The translations under genes and the position numbers were made by a program. 64,000 nt of DNA from Paracoccus xiamenensis. GTDB taxonomy: Bacteria; Pseudomonadota; Alphaproteobacteria; Rhodobacterales; Rhodobacteraceae. The notes below the pieces were generated by a model. The model was not told where the DNA came from, ran no database searches, and saw nothing but the letters and a program-made list of their open reading frames with translations. Of this stretch, positions 8,839 to 17,799 are shown one piece after another. Position 1 is the first letter of the stretch. Every line of letters begins with the position of its first letter. The stretch covers positions 310,001-374,000 of the forward strand of contig NZ_JAAOHY010000001.1 in assembly GCF_011308835.1 (NCBI RefSeq). Direction: 5' to 3'.

Positions 8839-10450
8839 CCTTTCCCCAGTCTGGACCCGCCTTCACGCCAGCCTGCCCTCGGGCGAGCGGCGGATCACCG
8901 ATCTGTTCGACGCCGATCCGGAACGCGCGCAGGAATTTACCGTGCGCGCTGACGGGCTGATCTTCGACTATTCCAAGACCAATATCGACGCGACCAGCCG
9001 GGCAGAGTTGCTGGAGCTGGCGCAGGGCGTTGCCGCCAAGCGTGACGCGATGTTCGCCGGCGACCGCATCAACGAGACCGAGGACCGTTCCGTCCTGCAC
9101 ACCGCCCTGCGCAATTACGACAGGCCGCTGGCGGTCGAAGGCAAGGATATCAGCGTCGAGGTTTCGGCCACGCTGGACCGCATGGCGGCATTTGCGGCGG
9201 CGGTGCGCGATGGCAGCTTCAAGGGGCAGGGCGGCAAGATCACCGATGTGGTCAATATCGGCATTGGCGGCTCGGACCTTGGGCCGAAAATGGTGACGAT
9301 TGCGCTGTCGCCCTATCACGACGGGCCGCGCACGCATTTCGTGTCCAATGTGGACGGCGCAGATATTGCCGATGTGCTGGCCGGGCTGAACCCGGAAACC
9401 ACGCTGGTGATCGTGGCCTCGAAAACCTTCACCACCATCGAGACGATGACCAACGCCCAGACCGCGCTGGATTGGATGAAGGCTTCGGTCAAGGATCCGG
9501 CGGCGCAATTCGCGGCGCTGTCCTCGGCGACAGACAAGACCGCCGCCTGGGGCATTGATGACGCCCGCGTTTTCGGATTCGAGGATTGGGTCGGCGGGCG
9601 TTATTCGGTTTGGGGACCGATCGGCCTGCCGGTGATGATCGCCATCGGGCCGGAAAATTTCCGCGAGTTCCTGCGCGGGGCAGCCGCGATGGACGCGCAT
9701 TTCCGTACAGCGCCGCTGGCGCAGAACATGCCCGTCATGCTGGCGCTTGTCGGCATCTGGCACTACCAGATCAATGGCTATCCGACCCGCGCGGTGCTGC
9801 CCTATGACAACCGCCTGTCGCGCCTTCCGGCCTATCTGCAACAGCTGGAAATGGAATCGAACGGCAAGCGCGTCGATATGGACGGCAACGACCTGCCGCG
9901 CCCCTCTGGCCCCGTCGTCTGGGGCGAACCCGGGACCAATGGCCAGCACGCATTTTACCAGCTGATCCATCAGGGCATGCAGGTCGTGCCCTGCGAGTTC
10001 ATCGCCGCCGCACGCGGCCATGAACCGGGCCTCGACAACCACCATAAGCTGCTGCTGGCCAATTGCCTTGCCCAATCCGAGGCGCTGATGCGCGGCCGCA
10101 GTCTGGATGCCGCCCGCGCCTTGATGGAAAAGAAAGGGCTGACCGGCGATGAACTGGAGCGTCAGGCCCGCCACCGCGTCTTCCCCGGCAACCGGCCGTC
10201 AACCACGCTGCTGATCGAACAGCTGACGCCCTTCACGCTGGGTCAGATCGTGGCGCTGTATGAACATCGCGTCTTCGTCGAAGGGGCGATCTTCGGCATT
10301 AACAGCTTTGACCAATGGGGCGTGGAGCTGGGCAAGGAACTGGCCTTGACGGTTGCACCGCTGTTGGATGGCAAGGACGCGCCCGGCCACGATCCATCGA
10401 CGCTCGCCTTGGCAGGTGACATCCTGAAAATGCGCGCAGCCTCAGTGTGA
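8828..10450 (+). CDS. pgi: glucose-6-phosphate isomerase
   Basis: Interconverts fructose-6-phosphate and glucose-6-phosphate, so this operon can feed hexose phosphates arising from gluconeogenesis into Zwf. The 540-aa protein is of the large bacterial type. It carries [15 protein letters not shown], the sugar-phosphate loop [44 protein letters not shown], and the C-terminal [17 protein letters not shown]. The ATG at 8828 overlaps the pgl end by 11 bp. A strong inverted repeat follows directly after the stop codon. Confidence 0.97.
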   Translation: MPNDLSPVWTRLHASLPSGERRITDLFDADPERAQEFTVRADGLIFDYSKTNIDATSRAELLELAQGVAAKRDAMFAGDRINETEDRSVLHTALRNYDRPLAVEGKDISVEVSATLDRMAAFAAAVRDGSFKGQGGKITDVVNIGIGGSDLGPKMVTIALSPYHDGPRTHFVSNVDGADIADVLAGLNPETTLVIVASKTFTTIETMTNAQTALDWMKASVKDPAAQFAALSSATDKTAAWGIDDARVFGFEDWVGGRYSVWGPIGLPVMIAIGPENFREFLRGAAAMDAHFRTAPLAQNMPVMLALVGIWHYQINGYPTRAVLPYDNRLSRLPAYLQQLEMESNGKRVDMDGNDLPRPSGPVVWGEPGTNGQHAFYQLIHQGMQVVPCEFIAAARGHEPGLDNHHKLLLANCLAQSEALMRGRSLDAARALMEKKGLTGDELERQARHRVFPGNRPSTTLLIEQLTPFTLGQIVALYEHRVFVEGAIFGINSFDQWGVELGKELALTVAPLLDGKDAPGHDPSTLALAGDILKMRAASV

Positions 10451-10459
10451 CAAATACCT

Positions 10460-10487
10460 TGAGGACCGGGGCGAAGTCCGGTCCTCA
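10460..10487. terminator. inverted repeat between convergent pgi and MFS genes
   Basis: TGAGGACCGG (10460-10469) and CCGGTCCTCA (10478-10487) form a perfect 10-bp stem with an 8-nt loop. It lies 9 bp after the pgi stop and overlaps the stop codon of the convergent MFS gene. No long T tract follows on either strand, so it may be a weak or bidirectional terminator. Confidence 0.6.
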
Positions 10488-11708
10488 GGCCGCCTTCGGG
10501 CGCAGGACCAGCCAGATCAGCGCACCGCCGGCCAGGACTAGGAATGGCACCATGGCCAGGTTGACCGCGCTCCACCCCGCGGCCGCATCGGTGACGCCCG
10601 CGCAGTTCATCAACCCGCCCGATGACAGCGAGGCCAGGAACACCCCGCCGAACACCACCAGATCGTTCACCCCCTGAATGCGGGCGCGTTCCTGCGGCGG
10701 GCTGGCGCGGGTCAGCATGGCGGTGGCACCGATAAAGCCGAAGTTCCAGCCGATGCCCAGCAGGATCAGCGCGGCAAAGAACTGACCCAACGCGACCCCG
10801 CTCAGCGCCACGGCACCAGAGGCGGCAAGGATCGTCAGGCCAAGGCCGACGATCACCGGCGCGCCAAAGCGCGCAATCAGATGGCCGGTGAAGAACGAAG
10901 GAATGAACATCGCCAGCACATGGGCCGATACGACATTGGCGGCGTCATTGCTGCTCATCCCGCAGCCGACCATGGCCAGCGGGGTGGAGGTCATGACCAG
11001 GTTCATCAGCGCATAGCTGACCATGCCACAGACCATCGCCACGGCAATGACCGGGTCACGCAGGATCTGCCCGATGGGGCGACCCGGTTGACCCGCCTGC
11101 GCGGTGGCCTGCTGCGGCTTTGGAATATCCAGCGCCATGAACAGCCACAGCCCGACAAGGTTTAGCCCAACGATTGCAAGATAGCTGGCCATGAAAGGCA
11201 CCGCCGTCAGCTCGCCCGTTGCGCGCACCAGTGCCGGCCCGATGATCGCCGACAGCAGCCCGCCCGCCATGACCCATGAAATCGCCTTGGCCTCGAAAGC
11301 CTCGGGCGCGGTATCGGTCGCCGCGAAACGGTAAAAGCCTTGCGCTGACATATAGATGCCGGTCAGGCCAGAGCCGAGCATGAACAGCGCGAAACTGCCA
11401 AGCGCCATCGCGACAAAGCATATGGCCGCCCCCAGTGCCCCCGCCAGCACCGCCAGCTGAAATCCGGCCCGGCGGCCATGGCGTTGCATGAAGCCCGCCA
11501 GCGGACGCGCCGTCAGTGCCGATCCCAGCACGATCATCGACAAGGGCAGGGTGGCAAGGCAGGGATTGGGGGCCAGCGTCTGCCCGACCAGCCCGCCAAA
11601 GATGAAGATCATCGACATCTGGGCGCCCAGAAGCGCCTGTGCGGTGACCAGCACCGCCAGATTGCGCTGCGCCTGCCGCAGCATGTTCGGGGCAGGCGCG
11701 TCAGTCAT
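10485..11708 (-). CDS. MFS transporter
   Basis: A 407-aa integral membrane protein with about 12 hydrophobic segments and MFS-like loop sequences (RPLAGFMQRHGRRAGF after segment 2). Conserved features include VVSAHVLAMFIPSFFTGHLIARFGA in the second half. Its start is one base after the eda stop, so it is co-transcribed and probably coupled with eda. The substrate is unknown; the location invites a sugar-acid or related carbon source, but this is only context. The stop codon lies in the shared hairpin with pgi. Confidence 0.85.
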   Translation of the reverse strand: MTDAPAPNMLRQAQRNLAVLVTAQALLGAQMSMIFIFGGLVGQTLAPNPCLATLPLSMIVLGSALTARPLAGFMQRHGRRAGFQLAVLAGALGAAICFVAMALGSFALFMLGSGLTGIYMSAQGFYRFAATDTAPEAFEAKAISWVMAGGLLSAIIGPALVRATGELTAVPFMASYLAIVGLNLVGLWLFMALDIPKPQQATAQAGQPGRPIGQILRDPVIAVAMVCGMVSYALMNLVMTSTPLAMVGCGMSSNDAANVVSAHVLAMFIPSFFTGHLIARFGAPVIVGLGLTILAASGAVALSGVALGQFFAALILLGIGWNFGFIGATAMLTRASPPQERARIQGVNDLVVFGGVFLASLSSGGLMNCAGVTDAAAGWSAVNLAMVPFLVLAGGALIWLVLRPKAA

Positions 11709-11709
11709 G

Positions 11710-12351
11710 TCAGCCGCGCAGTTGGAAGGCAGCGCGGGCGCGCTCCTCGATCCCGGCCCAATCGCCCTCGCTCACGGCTTTCGCCGAGGCAACCCAACTC
11801 GATCCCACGCAAACCACATTCGGCAGCGACAGGTAGCTGTCGGCATTTGCCGGGGTGATGCCGCCGGTCGGGCAGAAGCTGATATGCGGCAGGGGCGCCG
11901 CCAGTGCCTTCAGTGCCGCCGCCCCGCCCGAGGTCTCTGCCGGGAAGAATTTCAGCATGTCATAGCCATACTCGGCTGCCAGCATCACCTCGGACGCCGT
12001 GACCGCGCCCGGCAGCAGCGGCAGCGAGGCATCCTCGCAGGCGCGGACGAGTGTTTCGGTCGCGCCGGGCGAAACGGCAAAGGACGCGCCTGCATCCTTG
12101 GCGCGGTAAACCTGTTCGCGCGTAAGAACGGTGCCGGCGCCGACATGACCGCCCGCCACACGCGACATCGCCTTGATGGCGGCAAGGGCGTCATCGGTGC
12201 GCAGGGTCACCTCCAGCACGGGCAGCCCGCCGGCGACAAGCGCCTCGGCCAGACGTTCGGCACGGGCGGCGTCGTCAATGACCAGAACCGGAATGACGGG
12301 GGCAAGCGCGCTCAGCGCGCGGGTCCGTTCGGATTGGGTTTGCGGGATCAT
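11710..12351 (-). CDS. eda: KDPG aldolase (2-dehydro-3-deoxy-phosphogluconate aldolase)
   Basis: Cleaves KDPG from Edd into pyruvate and glyceraldehyde-3-phosphate. The 213-aa class I aldolase has the conserved Glu47 in GLPVLEVTLRTDDAL, GHVGAGTVL, and the Schiff-base Lys134 in GYDMLKFFPAE, followed by FCPTGGI. The start at 12351 is favoured by AGGAG 7-8 bp upstream and by the family N terminus. It heads an operon with the MFS gene and has its own promoter and operator at 12377-12406, so it is controlled separately from the upstream TAXI gene. Confidence 0.96.
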   Translation of the reverse strand: MIPQTQSERTRALSALAPVIPVLVIDDAARAERLAEALVAGGLPVLEVTLRTDDALAAIKAMSRVAGGHVGAGTVLTREQVYRAKDAGASFAVSPGATETLVRACEDASLPLLPGAVTASEVMLAAEYGYDMLKFFPAETSGGAAALKALAAPLPHISFCPTGGITPANADSYLSLPNVVCVGSSWVASAKAVSEGDWAGIEERARAAFQLRG

Positions 12352-12376
12352 GGCAGGATCTCCTTTGGGATGGGTG

Positions 12377-12406
12377 AAAATAGGCCCAGATAGCGCAAAC
12401 ATGCAA
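12377..12406 (-). promoter_or_regulatory. eda promoter with LacI-type operator (CceR-like)
   Basis: On the minus strand TTGCAT (12401-12406) and TATTTT (12377-12382) are spaced by 18 bp. The spacer holds TGTTTGCGCTATCT (reverse complement of 12388-12401), which matches the zwf operator in 11 of 14 positions and keeps the central CG. The site is 37-50 nt upstream of the eda ATG, mirroring edd and zwf. Confidence 0.65.
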
Positions 12407-12423
12407 GTCGGCAAGCGGCTTTT

Positions 12424-13419
12424 TCAGCGCAGCAAACCTGCCTCGCGATAGTACCGCTCGGCGCCCGGATGCAGCGGGATGGCGACGCCTTTCAACGCAT
12501 TCTCGCGCAGGATGCGGCGGCCGATCGGATGGCCATAGCTCAGCTGGCGCATGGTGTTGTCGTTCCATAACACGCGGGTGACGGCATGGATCAGATCCTC
12601 TGGCTGGTCTGCCCGCGTGATCCACAACGCACCGACCGACAGGGTGCTGACATCCTCCTCCATCCCGCGATAGGTGCCTTGCGGCACGATGTCGCGGATG
12701 AAGAAGGTCTCGGCCCCGGTCAGCTTGGTGGCGATGGCGTCGTCGATGGGGATCAACTTGACCTCGGCCTGTCCTGCAAGCTGACTGATCGCAGGCGAGG
12801 GATAACCGCCAACGAAAAAGAAGGCGTCCAGCTTGCCCTCGCGCATGGCAGCGGCGGCGCGGGTTGCGGGCAGATGCATGACAGTCAGGTCGGCATCACC
12901 AAGCCCCGCCGCATCCAGCACCAGCCGCGCATCGACCAATGTGCCAGAGCCCGGCTCGTCCAGCGACACCCGCTTGCCGCGCAGATCGGCAATATTGTCG
13001 ATGCCGGCCTCGCGCCGGGCCACGATATGCAGCGCCTCAGGATACAGGCTGGCGATAGCGCACAGGTTCTCGATCGCGGGAAGGCCGGCGAAATTCCCCG
13101 TCCCGGTCTGCGCCCAATAGGCGACATCGGCCTGGGCAAAGCCCGATTCCAACGCGCCCTTGCCGACATTCTCGACATTCTCGACCGATCCGGCCGACGC
13201 CACGGCGGAGGCCAGCAGCCCCGGCACCCCGCAGGCCCCGCCCTCGGCGCAAGGCGCGCCCCCCGGCGGGTTCGAAATCGCCGTCGCGATGATCCCCCCG
13301 ATTGGGTAATAGGTCCCCGCGGTCGAGCCATTGCCGATACGGAAAAATGTCACCTCCTGGCCGCCCGCCGGAGGTGCCAGCAGGGTCAGGGCCAGCATCA
13401 GGGCGGGCCACAGGCGCAT
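12424..13419 (-). CDS. TAXI family TRAP transporter solute-binding protein
   Basis: A 331-aa periplasmic binding protein with a signal peptide (MRLWPALMLALTLLAPPAGG). The mature start FFRIGNGSTAGTYYPIGGIIA is the hallmark of the TAXI group of TRAP substrate-binding proteins. Later the typical IADLRGKRVSLDEPGSGT and DAFFFVGGYPSPAI occur. No fused TRAP membrane (4TM-12TM) gene is next to it, so it is an orphan receptor here. Its start overlaps the stop of the upstream lytic transglycosylase by one base. The ligand is unknown; characterised relatives bind glutamate or dicarboxylates. Confidence 0.88.
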   Translation of the reverse strand: MRLWPALMLALTLLAPPAGGQEVTFFRIGNGSTAGTYYPIGGIIATAISNPPGGAPCAEGGACGVPGLLASAVASAGSVENVENVGKGALESGFAQADVAYWAQTGTGNFAGLPAIENLCAIASLYPEALHIVARREAGIDNIADLRGKRVSLDEPGSGTLVDARLVLDAAGLGDADLTVMHLPATRAAAAMREGKLDAFFFVGGYPSPAISQLAGQAEVKLIPIDDAIATKLTGAETFFIRDIVPQGTYRGMEEDVSTLSVGALWITRADQPEDLIHAVTRVLWNDNTMRQLSYGHPIGRRILRENALKGVAIPLHPGAERYYREAGLLR

Positions 13420-13889
13420 CAGCTCCGCAGCCCCGTTTCTTCCAGCAGTCCCTTGCGCTTGGCCTCATAGTAATAGCCGCGCGCATACCACTGAACCGCC
13501 TTGTCGTGATTTCCATCCGCGACCAGATAAGCCCCCCGCAGATAGCGGCCGCCAAATTCCAGATTGGTATCGGCATCCAGCAATCCGGCCGGCGATCCGC
13601 GATAGCCCATGGTCCGCGCCGTCTGCGGCAGGATCTGCATCAAGCCGTAATAAGGGCCATTCCGCGCCGACGGGTTGTATCCCGACTCGCGCTGCACGAC
13701 GCGGTGCAGCAGCGTAGAGGGGATCTGGTGCCGCGCCGCCCAGTAATTGATCTTGCGGCGCATCTCGGGCGTCTCGCCGGCATAAAGATCAGCGGGCGGG
13801 GTATCCTCGACCCGACGCGCCGGGCTGCCGCCACAAGCGGCCAGCACCAACACCCCCAACAGCGCCCCGCGCCGCGAGATGCCGTTCAT
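13419..13889 (-). CDS. lytic transglycosylase domain lipoprotein
   Basis: A 156-aa protein whose N terminus MNGISRRGALLGVLVLAACGG has a lipobox with Cys19. The SLT domain follows with catalytic Glu68 in VVQRESGYNPSA, then YGLMQILPQTARTMGY and LEFGGRYL, characteristic of family-1 lytic transglycosylases that cleave the glycan strand of peptidoglycan. The start codon at 13889 lies inside a GC-rich dispersed repeat (13886-13945), and no Shine-Dalgarno sequence is visible. An upstream start is possible but would put a non-lipoprotein extension before the lipobox. Confidence 0.82.
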   Translation of the reverse strand: MNGISRRGALLGVLVLAACGGSPARRVEDTPPADLYAGETPEMRRKINYWAARHQIPSTLLHRVVQRESGYNPSARNGPYYGLMQILPQTARTMGYRGSPAGLLDADTNLEFGGRYLRGAYLVADGNHDKAVQWYARGYYYEAKRKGLLEETGLRS

Positions 13890-13945
13890 TCTGGCTGAAA
13901 TATCCCGGGGGGCGGCCGCAAGGCCGGTGGGGGGCAGCGCCCCCC
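13886..13945 (+). repeat. partial copy of dispersed palindromic repeat
   Basis: The segment starts TTCATTCTGG, continues to AAATATCCCGGGG, and ends in GGGGGGCAGCGCCCCCC. It matches the right half of the repeat at 42110-42181 and has the same order of elements (CATTCTGG, AATATCCCGGGG, G-run with CAGCG, C-run). The left arm of the full element is missing; lytic transglycosylase coding sequence takes its place. Confidence 0.6.
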
Positions 13946-13956
13946 TGTCCAGACCG

Positions 13957-15351
13957 TCAGACATGAATCGCGCCGCCACCAAGCGCCAGCGCCGCCTCGC
14001 GCACCGCTTCCGAGGTGGTCGGATGCGCGTGGCAGGTCATTGCGATATCCTCGGCCGAGGCGCCGAACTCCATTGCCACGCAGACCTCGTGGATCATCTC
14101 GCCGGCATTGGGGCCGATGATATGGCAGCCCAGAACCCGGTCGGTGTCCGCATCGGCGATGATTTTGACGAAGCCGTCGCCCTGGAACAAGGCCTTGGCG
14201 CGAGCATTGCCCATGAAGGGGAACTTGCCGACCTTGACCTTGCGACCGGTTTCCTTTGCCGCCGCTTCGGTCAGGCCGACGCTGGCGACTTCCGGGCTGG
14301 TATAGATCACACCCGGGATGACGTCGTAATTCACGTGGCCCGCCTTGCCGGCGATAACCTCGGCGGCTGCAATGCCTTCGTCCTCGGCCTTGTGGGCCAG
14401 CATCGGCCCGGCCACGGCGTCGCCGATGGCATAGATGCCCGGCACGTTGGTGCGCCAGTGATCGTCGATCGCAACCTGGCCGCGATCGGTCAGCGCAACC
14501 CCCGCGGCTTCCAGCCCCAGCCCGTTCAGGAAGGGACGGCGACCGGTGGCCAGCAGGACGACATCGGCCTCGACCTGCTGTTCGCTGTCATCCTTGCGCA
14601 GCTTGTAGGTGACGGTCGCCTGGCCGTCCTTGGCGGTGGCCGATTGCACGGCAGCACCCAGCACAAAGGTCAGGCCCTGCTTGGTCAGCGTCCGCTGGAA
14701 CTGCTTCTGGATGTCTGCATCCATGCCCGGCGTGATCGCGTCCAGATATTCGATCACCGTGACCTTCGTGCCAAGGCGGGCATAGACGGAACCCAGTTCC
14801 AGCCCGATCACGCCCGCGCCGATCACCACCATGGTTTCCGGGATCTTGGCCAGCACCAGCGCGCCGGTCGAATCGACGATCACGCCAGCATCATTGTCGA
14901 CCTCGACGCCCTTCAGCGGGCTCGGTTCGGACCCGGTGGCAATGGCGATGTTTTTCGCGTCATGGGTTTCGTCGCCGACCTTGACCTTGCCCGGGCCTTC
15001 GATCACGCCCCAGCCCTTGATCCAGTCGATCTTGTTCTTCTTGAACAGGAACTCGATGCCCTTGGTATTGGTCTCGACCGTTTCAGCCTTGTAGCCCTGC
15101 ATGACCGTCCAGTCGATCGCGGGCAGCTCGCCCATCAGGCCCATCTTTTCGAAGTTATGCCCGGCCTCGTGATACATATGCGAGGCATGCAGCAGCGCCT
15201 TGGACGGGATGCAGCCCACGTTCAGGCAGGTCCCTCCCAGCGTGGCGCGGCCTTCGACCACGGCGACCTTCAGGCCCAGCTGGGCGGCGCGGATGGCGCA
15301 GACATAGCCGCCGGGACCGGCGCCGATAACGATGAGGTCATAGCTGGACAT
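13957..15351 (-). CDS. lpd: dihydrolipoyl dehydrogenase (E3)
   Basis: Reoxidises the dihydrolipoyl groups of 2-oxo acid dehydrogenase complexes, reducing NAD+. The 464-aa flavoprotein has the FAD motif [19 protein letters not shown], the redox disulfide Cys42/Cys47 in [13 protein letters not shown], a second GxGxxG in [20 protein letters not shown], and the C-terminal catalytic His-Glu in [13 protein letters not shown]. It lies downstream of sucA and sucB in the same orientation, so it probably serves 2-oxoglutarate dehydrogenase, but about 3.5 kb of unrelated genes separate it from sucB. Confidence 0.96.
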   Translation of the reverse strand: MSSYDLIVIGAGPGGYVCAIRAAQLGLKVAVVEGRATLGGTCLNVGCIPSKALLHASHMYHEAGHNFEKMGLMGELPAIDWTVMQGYKAETVETNTKGIEFLFKKNKIDWIKGWGVIEGPGKVKVGDETHDAKNIAIATGSEPSPLKGVEVDNDAGVIVDSTGALVLAKIPETMVVIGAGVIGLELGSVYARLGTKVTVIEYLDAITPGMDADIQKQFQRTLTKQGLTFVLGAAVQSATAKDGQATVTYKLRKDDSEQQVEADVVLLATGRRPFLNGLGLEAAGVALTDRGQVAIDDHWRTNVPGIYAIGDAVAGPMLAHKAEDEGIAAAEVIAGKAGHVNYDVIPGVIYTSPEVASVGLTEAAAKETGRKVKVGKFPFMGNARAKALFQGDGFVKIIADADTDRVLGCHIIGPNAGEMIHEVCVAMEFGASAEDIAMTCHAHPTTSEAVREAALALGGGAIHV

Positions 15352-15468
15352 TCAAGTCTCCTTCAGAATTCGGCAGCCGCGGCGAGGCGGCGAAGATATA
15401 CCTCGGCATACACAAGCTTGGGCACGGATTCACCCGGAAAACGCAGGCGCGGCGCGCATATCTGCCGG

Positions 15469-15858
15469 TCAGAACAGCGCAGCAACGATGATGATCATCG
15501 TCGCCACAAAGCCCACGCCCCAGATGACCGAACGCCATGGCGTCCAGCCAAGCGCATAGGCCGGCACATACAGGATCCGCGCCCCCAGATAGATCCAGGA
15601 CGCCCAGGCCGTCAGCGCCGTCCCTTGCCCCGACACACTGGTCACCAGTGCCGCGACGGTAAAGAAGGCCAGCGATTCGAAATGGTTGTTCACCGCCCGC
15701 CGCAAGCGACCAGTCATTGGCGAGAAATCCGGCTGATGGTCGCGCGGCCCGGCATTCCATTGCGCGCCGACATCGGAATTCATCACCACTGCCGCCAGCC
15801 CGATCTGCAGCGCCTGAAGAATCGCTGCCAGCGCCAATACCGTCAGTTCTGGGGTCAC
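15469..15858 (-). CDS. MAPEG family membrane protein
   Basis: A 129-aa protein with four predicted membrane segments and the MAPEG pattern VGAQWNAGPRD, RLRRAVNNHFESLAFFT, and WASWIYLGARILYVPAYALGW. The family includes glutathione-dependent membrane enzymes, but bacterial members of this size are mostly uncharacterised. Its start overlaps the end of the L,D-transpeptidase gene by 4 bp (ATGA), indicating an operon. Function beyond family membership cannot be assigned. Confidence 0.85.
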   Translation of the reverse strand: MTPELTVLALAAILQALQIGLAAVVMNSDVGAQWNAGPRDHQPDFSPMTGRLRRAVNNHFESLAFFTVAALVTSVSGQGTALTAWASWIYLGARILYVPAYALGWTPWRSVIWGVGFVATMIIIVAALF

Positions 15859-16406
15859 GTCGCACCTCTGATTTCGATCGGGGTGCCGTTGGGCACCAGC
15901 GACCAGATTTCGCGTATCTCGGCATCAGTGACGGCAATGCAGCCGTTGGTCCAGTCCCAGGCACGATGCAGGCCGCCAAGCCAGCCCCAGCCATTCAGCA
16001 TACCGTGGATCATGATTGCCCCGCCGGGGCTTTCGCCGCGTGCGTCCGCGGCCGCGCTGTCCGCCGCGTTCGGATAGGAGATATGCAGGCTGAGATGCGC
16101 CGCCGATCTGTCATTGCGCCAGTCGATGACATAGCTGCCCTCGGGCGTTTTCTCGTCGCCTTCACGGGTCTTATGGCCTTCGGGCGCGGCGCCAAGGCTG
16201 ATCGCATAGCTGCCGATCACCTCGTCCCCGCGCATCAGCTGCATCAGCCGCGCAGGTTTGTCGACGACGATCCGATCAGCCTGCGCCGTGGCCGTTGCCA
16301 TGGCGGGAGGGATTCCGTGCGCGGCCCGCATGGCGCGGGTATATGCTGCCGCCGCGACCGGGATCGCGGCCAGCAGCAGGACCACGCCAATCAGGCGCCG
16401 ACGCAT
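15855..16406 (-). CDS. L,D-transpeptidase family protein (YkuD domain)
   Basis: A 183-aa envelope protein with an N-terminal hydrophobic segment (IGVVLLLAAIPVAAAAY) that may be a signal anchor. The YkuD catalytic domain shows His134 in GGAIMIHGM and the nucleophilic Cys156 in DWTNGCIAVTD. TPEGSYVIDWRN is the usual substrate-side segment. Such enzymes form 3-3 peptidoglycan cross-links or attach proteins to peptidoglycan. This short form lacks LysM or other wall-binding domains. It overlaps both neighbours (16406 and 15855-15858), so it is part of a compact operon. Confidence 0.88.
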   Translation of the reverse strand: MRRRLIGVVLLLAAIPVAAAAYTRAMRAAHGIPPAMATATAQADRIVVDKPARLMQLMRGDEVIGSYAISLGAAPEGHKTREGDEKTPEGSYVIDWRNDRSAAHLSLHISYPNAADSAAADARGESPGGAIMIHGMLNGWGWLGGLHRAWDWTNGCIAVTDAEIREIWSLVPNGTPIEIRGAT

Positions 16407-16660
16407 CAGGCGGTTTCAAGCAGGTGCGCGTCCGCTTTGCTGACCCCGCCGAGCGAGTTGAACACGCCGGCGGCCCCGTCCAGATAGGCGCGGGCCTTCT
16501 TGGGGTCGGCCACGTCGAACAGGGCCCAGGCGCTGGTATCGCTTTCACGCCACAGTTGCAGAAGGTTCAGCGAGTTATTGCCGCGATCCTCGGCATCACT
16601 GTCGAATGCCGGTTTGAAGGTCGCGTAATCGGCGACGGTGTAGTGAACGAGCATCTGCAT
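16406..16660 (-). CDS. small hypothetical protein, ferredoxin-like fold suspected
   Basis: An 84-aa cytoplasmic protein starting MQMLVHYTVADYATFKPAFD. The pattern of short strand, helix (DYATFKPAFDSD), strand (SLNLLQLWRES), strand (SAWALFDVADP) and helix (KKARAYLDG) resembles dimeric alpha-beta barrel or antibiotic monooxygenase-like small proteins. This is a fold guess, not a family assignment. The stop overlaps the start of the L,D-transpeptidase gene by one base (TGATG), and the EVE gene ends 3 bp upstream, so it is translated from a polycistronic message. Confidence 0.75.
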   Translation of the reverse strand: MQMLVHYTVADYATFKPAFDSDAEDRGNNSLNLLQLWRESDTSAWALFDVADPKKARAYLDGAAGVFNSLGGVSKADAHLLETA

Positions 16661-16663
16661 CTT

Positions 16664-17074
16664 TCAATCCTTCATCATGGCGGCGCGGATGGTCTGAAAA
16701 TCGACGCCGCTGATTTCAAACAGCCCTCTGCGGGCCAGCATACCCCAGTTTCCCCGGGTAAATTCAAGCCCTTCGGATAACGGCTGAATGGGCGTTTCGG
16801 TTGCCGTCATCCAGTCGATATCGCGCCGAAACCCGGTTTGACCGGTTGGCATCATCGCTGGGTAGGGATCCTTGTCGCGCACAAGGCCGATGGCGGTGAA
16901 GGCTTTCAGCGGCGCGCCGTCAGGATAGGCGGTCCGGGGCGAGTAATAGACCAGTCCGTCACCAGGGCTAAGCCGCTGCAGGGGCGTCAGTTTGCCGTGA
17001 TTTATCATCGCAAACCCGCCCGCCACACCGATCAGCACGTGTTCGCGGCTAACGGTCCCGACCCAGTAACGCAT
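16664..17074 (-). CDS. EVE domain-containing protein
   Basis: A 136-aa protein made of a single EVE/PUA-like domain: RYWVGTVSREHVLIGVAGGFAMINHGK at the N terminus, LSPGDGLVYYSPRT, then FTAIGLVRDKDPY. EVE domains belong to the PUA fold and are thought to bind modified bases in RNA or DNA. In many genomes stand-alone copies sit beside metabolic or defence genes; here the neighbours are small envelope and cytoplasmic proteins, so no defence role is indicated. A 3-bp gap separates it from the next gene. Confidence 0.85.
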   Translation of the reverse strand: MRYWVGTVSREHVLIGVAGGFAMINHGKLTPLQRLSPGDGLVYYSPRTAYPDGAPLKAFTAIGLVRDKDPYPAMMPTGQTGFRRDIDWMTATETPIQPLSEGLEFTRGNWGMLARRGLFEISGVDFQTIRAAMMKD

Positions 17075-17086
17075 CTGCGGAACTCC

Positions 17087-17428
17087 TCAGCGCGGGTGGC
17101 GGGCGTCGTCCTGAAAGTAGCCATGTCCGATCCGGTCGACCTGGCTGTCCTTCAACCTGCTCGGCGCCAGGTTCAAGGCCAGCGACATGATGGCATAGGC
17201 CACCAACGCCGCCCAGCTCCATCCAAACGGTCCGAAGGCACAGTTCACCAGCCAAATAGCCACCGCCATGAACGCCACCCGCACAAGCCAGCTGCCAATG
17301 ATGAACCTCGGGGTATCGTTTGGATCGGCGATGCCGCTGCGGGTATCGGCGTTCATCGCCGCGATCGACGGGCTGAAGCCGCCAGGGCTGTGGTCATTAT
17401 AGTGGCTGCGTGTAGGGCGGTCTGGCAT
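17087..17428 (-). CDS. small hypothetical membrane protein
   Basis: A 113-aa protein with a polar N-terminal region of about 45 residues and two hydrophobic segments (VRVAFMAVAIWLVNCAFG and WAALVAYAIMSLALNL). No family was recognised. An in-frame ATG at 17356 (MNADTRSG) is an alternative start, and neither start has a clear Shine-Dalgarno sequence. It appears to be the first gene of the small minus-strand operon that ends with the MAPEG gene. Confidence 0.6.
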   Translation of the reverse strand: MPDRPTRSHYNDHSPGGFSPSIAAMNADTRSGIADPNDTPRFIIGSWLVRVAFMAVAIWLVNCAFGPFGWSWAALVAYAIMSLALNLAPSRLKDSQVDRIGHGYFQDDARHPR

Positions 17429-17799
17429 GGGACTCGGTCTTTAGTTTTACGGGTTACAAATTGAACAAAATGTAGTCGCGGGTTTTGGCGGAAGCAAGAA
17501 GTCGAAGAAAATTGTTCGCGATGAATAAAGTCCGGCGAAAATTTCGCCGGGCTGCACTGAACGGGTCAGGCTTTCTTCCCTGCGTCAGATGTCCATCAAC
17601 AGGTGACGCGGATCTTCCAGCGCTTCCTTGACCCCCACGTGGAAGGTCACCGCGTCTTCAAGCTTACCAAAATCACGTGGGCGGCACTGCCCCAAGCAGG
17701 GAGTAGCGGCGTTGCGGGCAGTCGGCCGGGCGGAACGCAGCGTGCTGATGTCGCGTTCGCCTTTGATTAAACGCAAGTTTGACCTGAAGGAGAGGATGT
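17429..17799. other. intergenic region containing sucB remnant
   Basis: The 371-bp stretch has an AT-richer part (17440-17530) that probably carries the promoter of the minus-strand small operon. Next comes the decayed sucB 3' end (17585-17653), then sequence without recognisable coding content up to the YrhK gene. AAGGAGAGG at 17788-17796 is the ribosome binding site of that gene. Confidence 0.6.
17585..17653 (-). pseudogene. fragment of a second sucB 3' end
   Basis: The last 22 codons read [26 protein letters not shown] and match the C terminus of the intact SucB at 18828 in 18 of 22 residues. A run of 28 identical bases (17605-17632 against 18848-18875) is shared. The frame remains open upstream, but its sequence loses similarity before the catalytic His-x3-Asp region, so this is a remnant and not a functional acyltransferase. 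It lies in the same orientation as sucB, 1.2 kb downstream of it. Confidence 0.75.
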
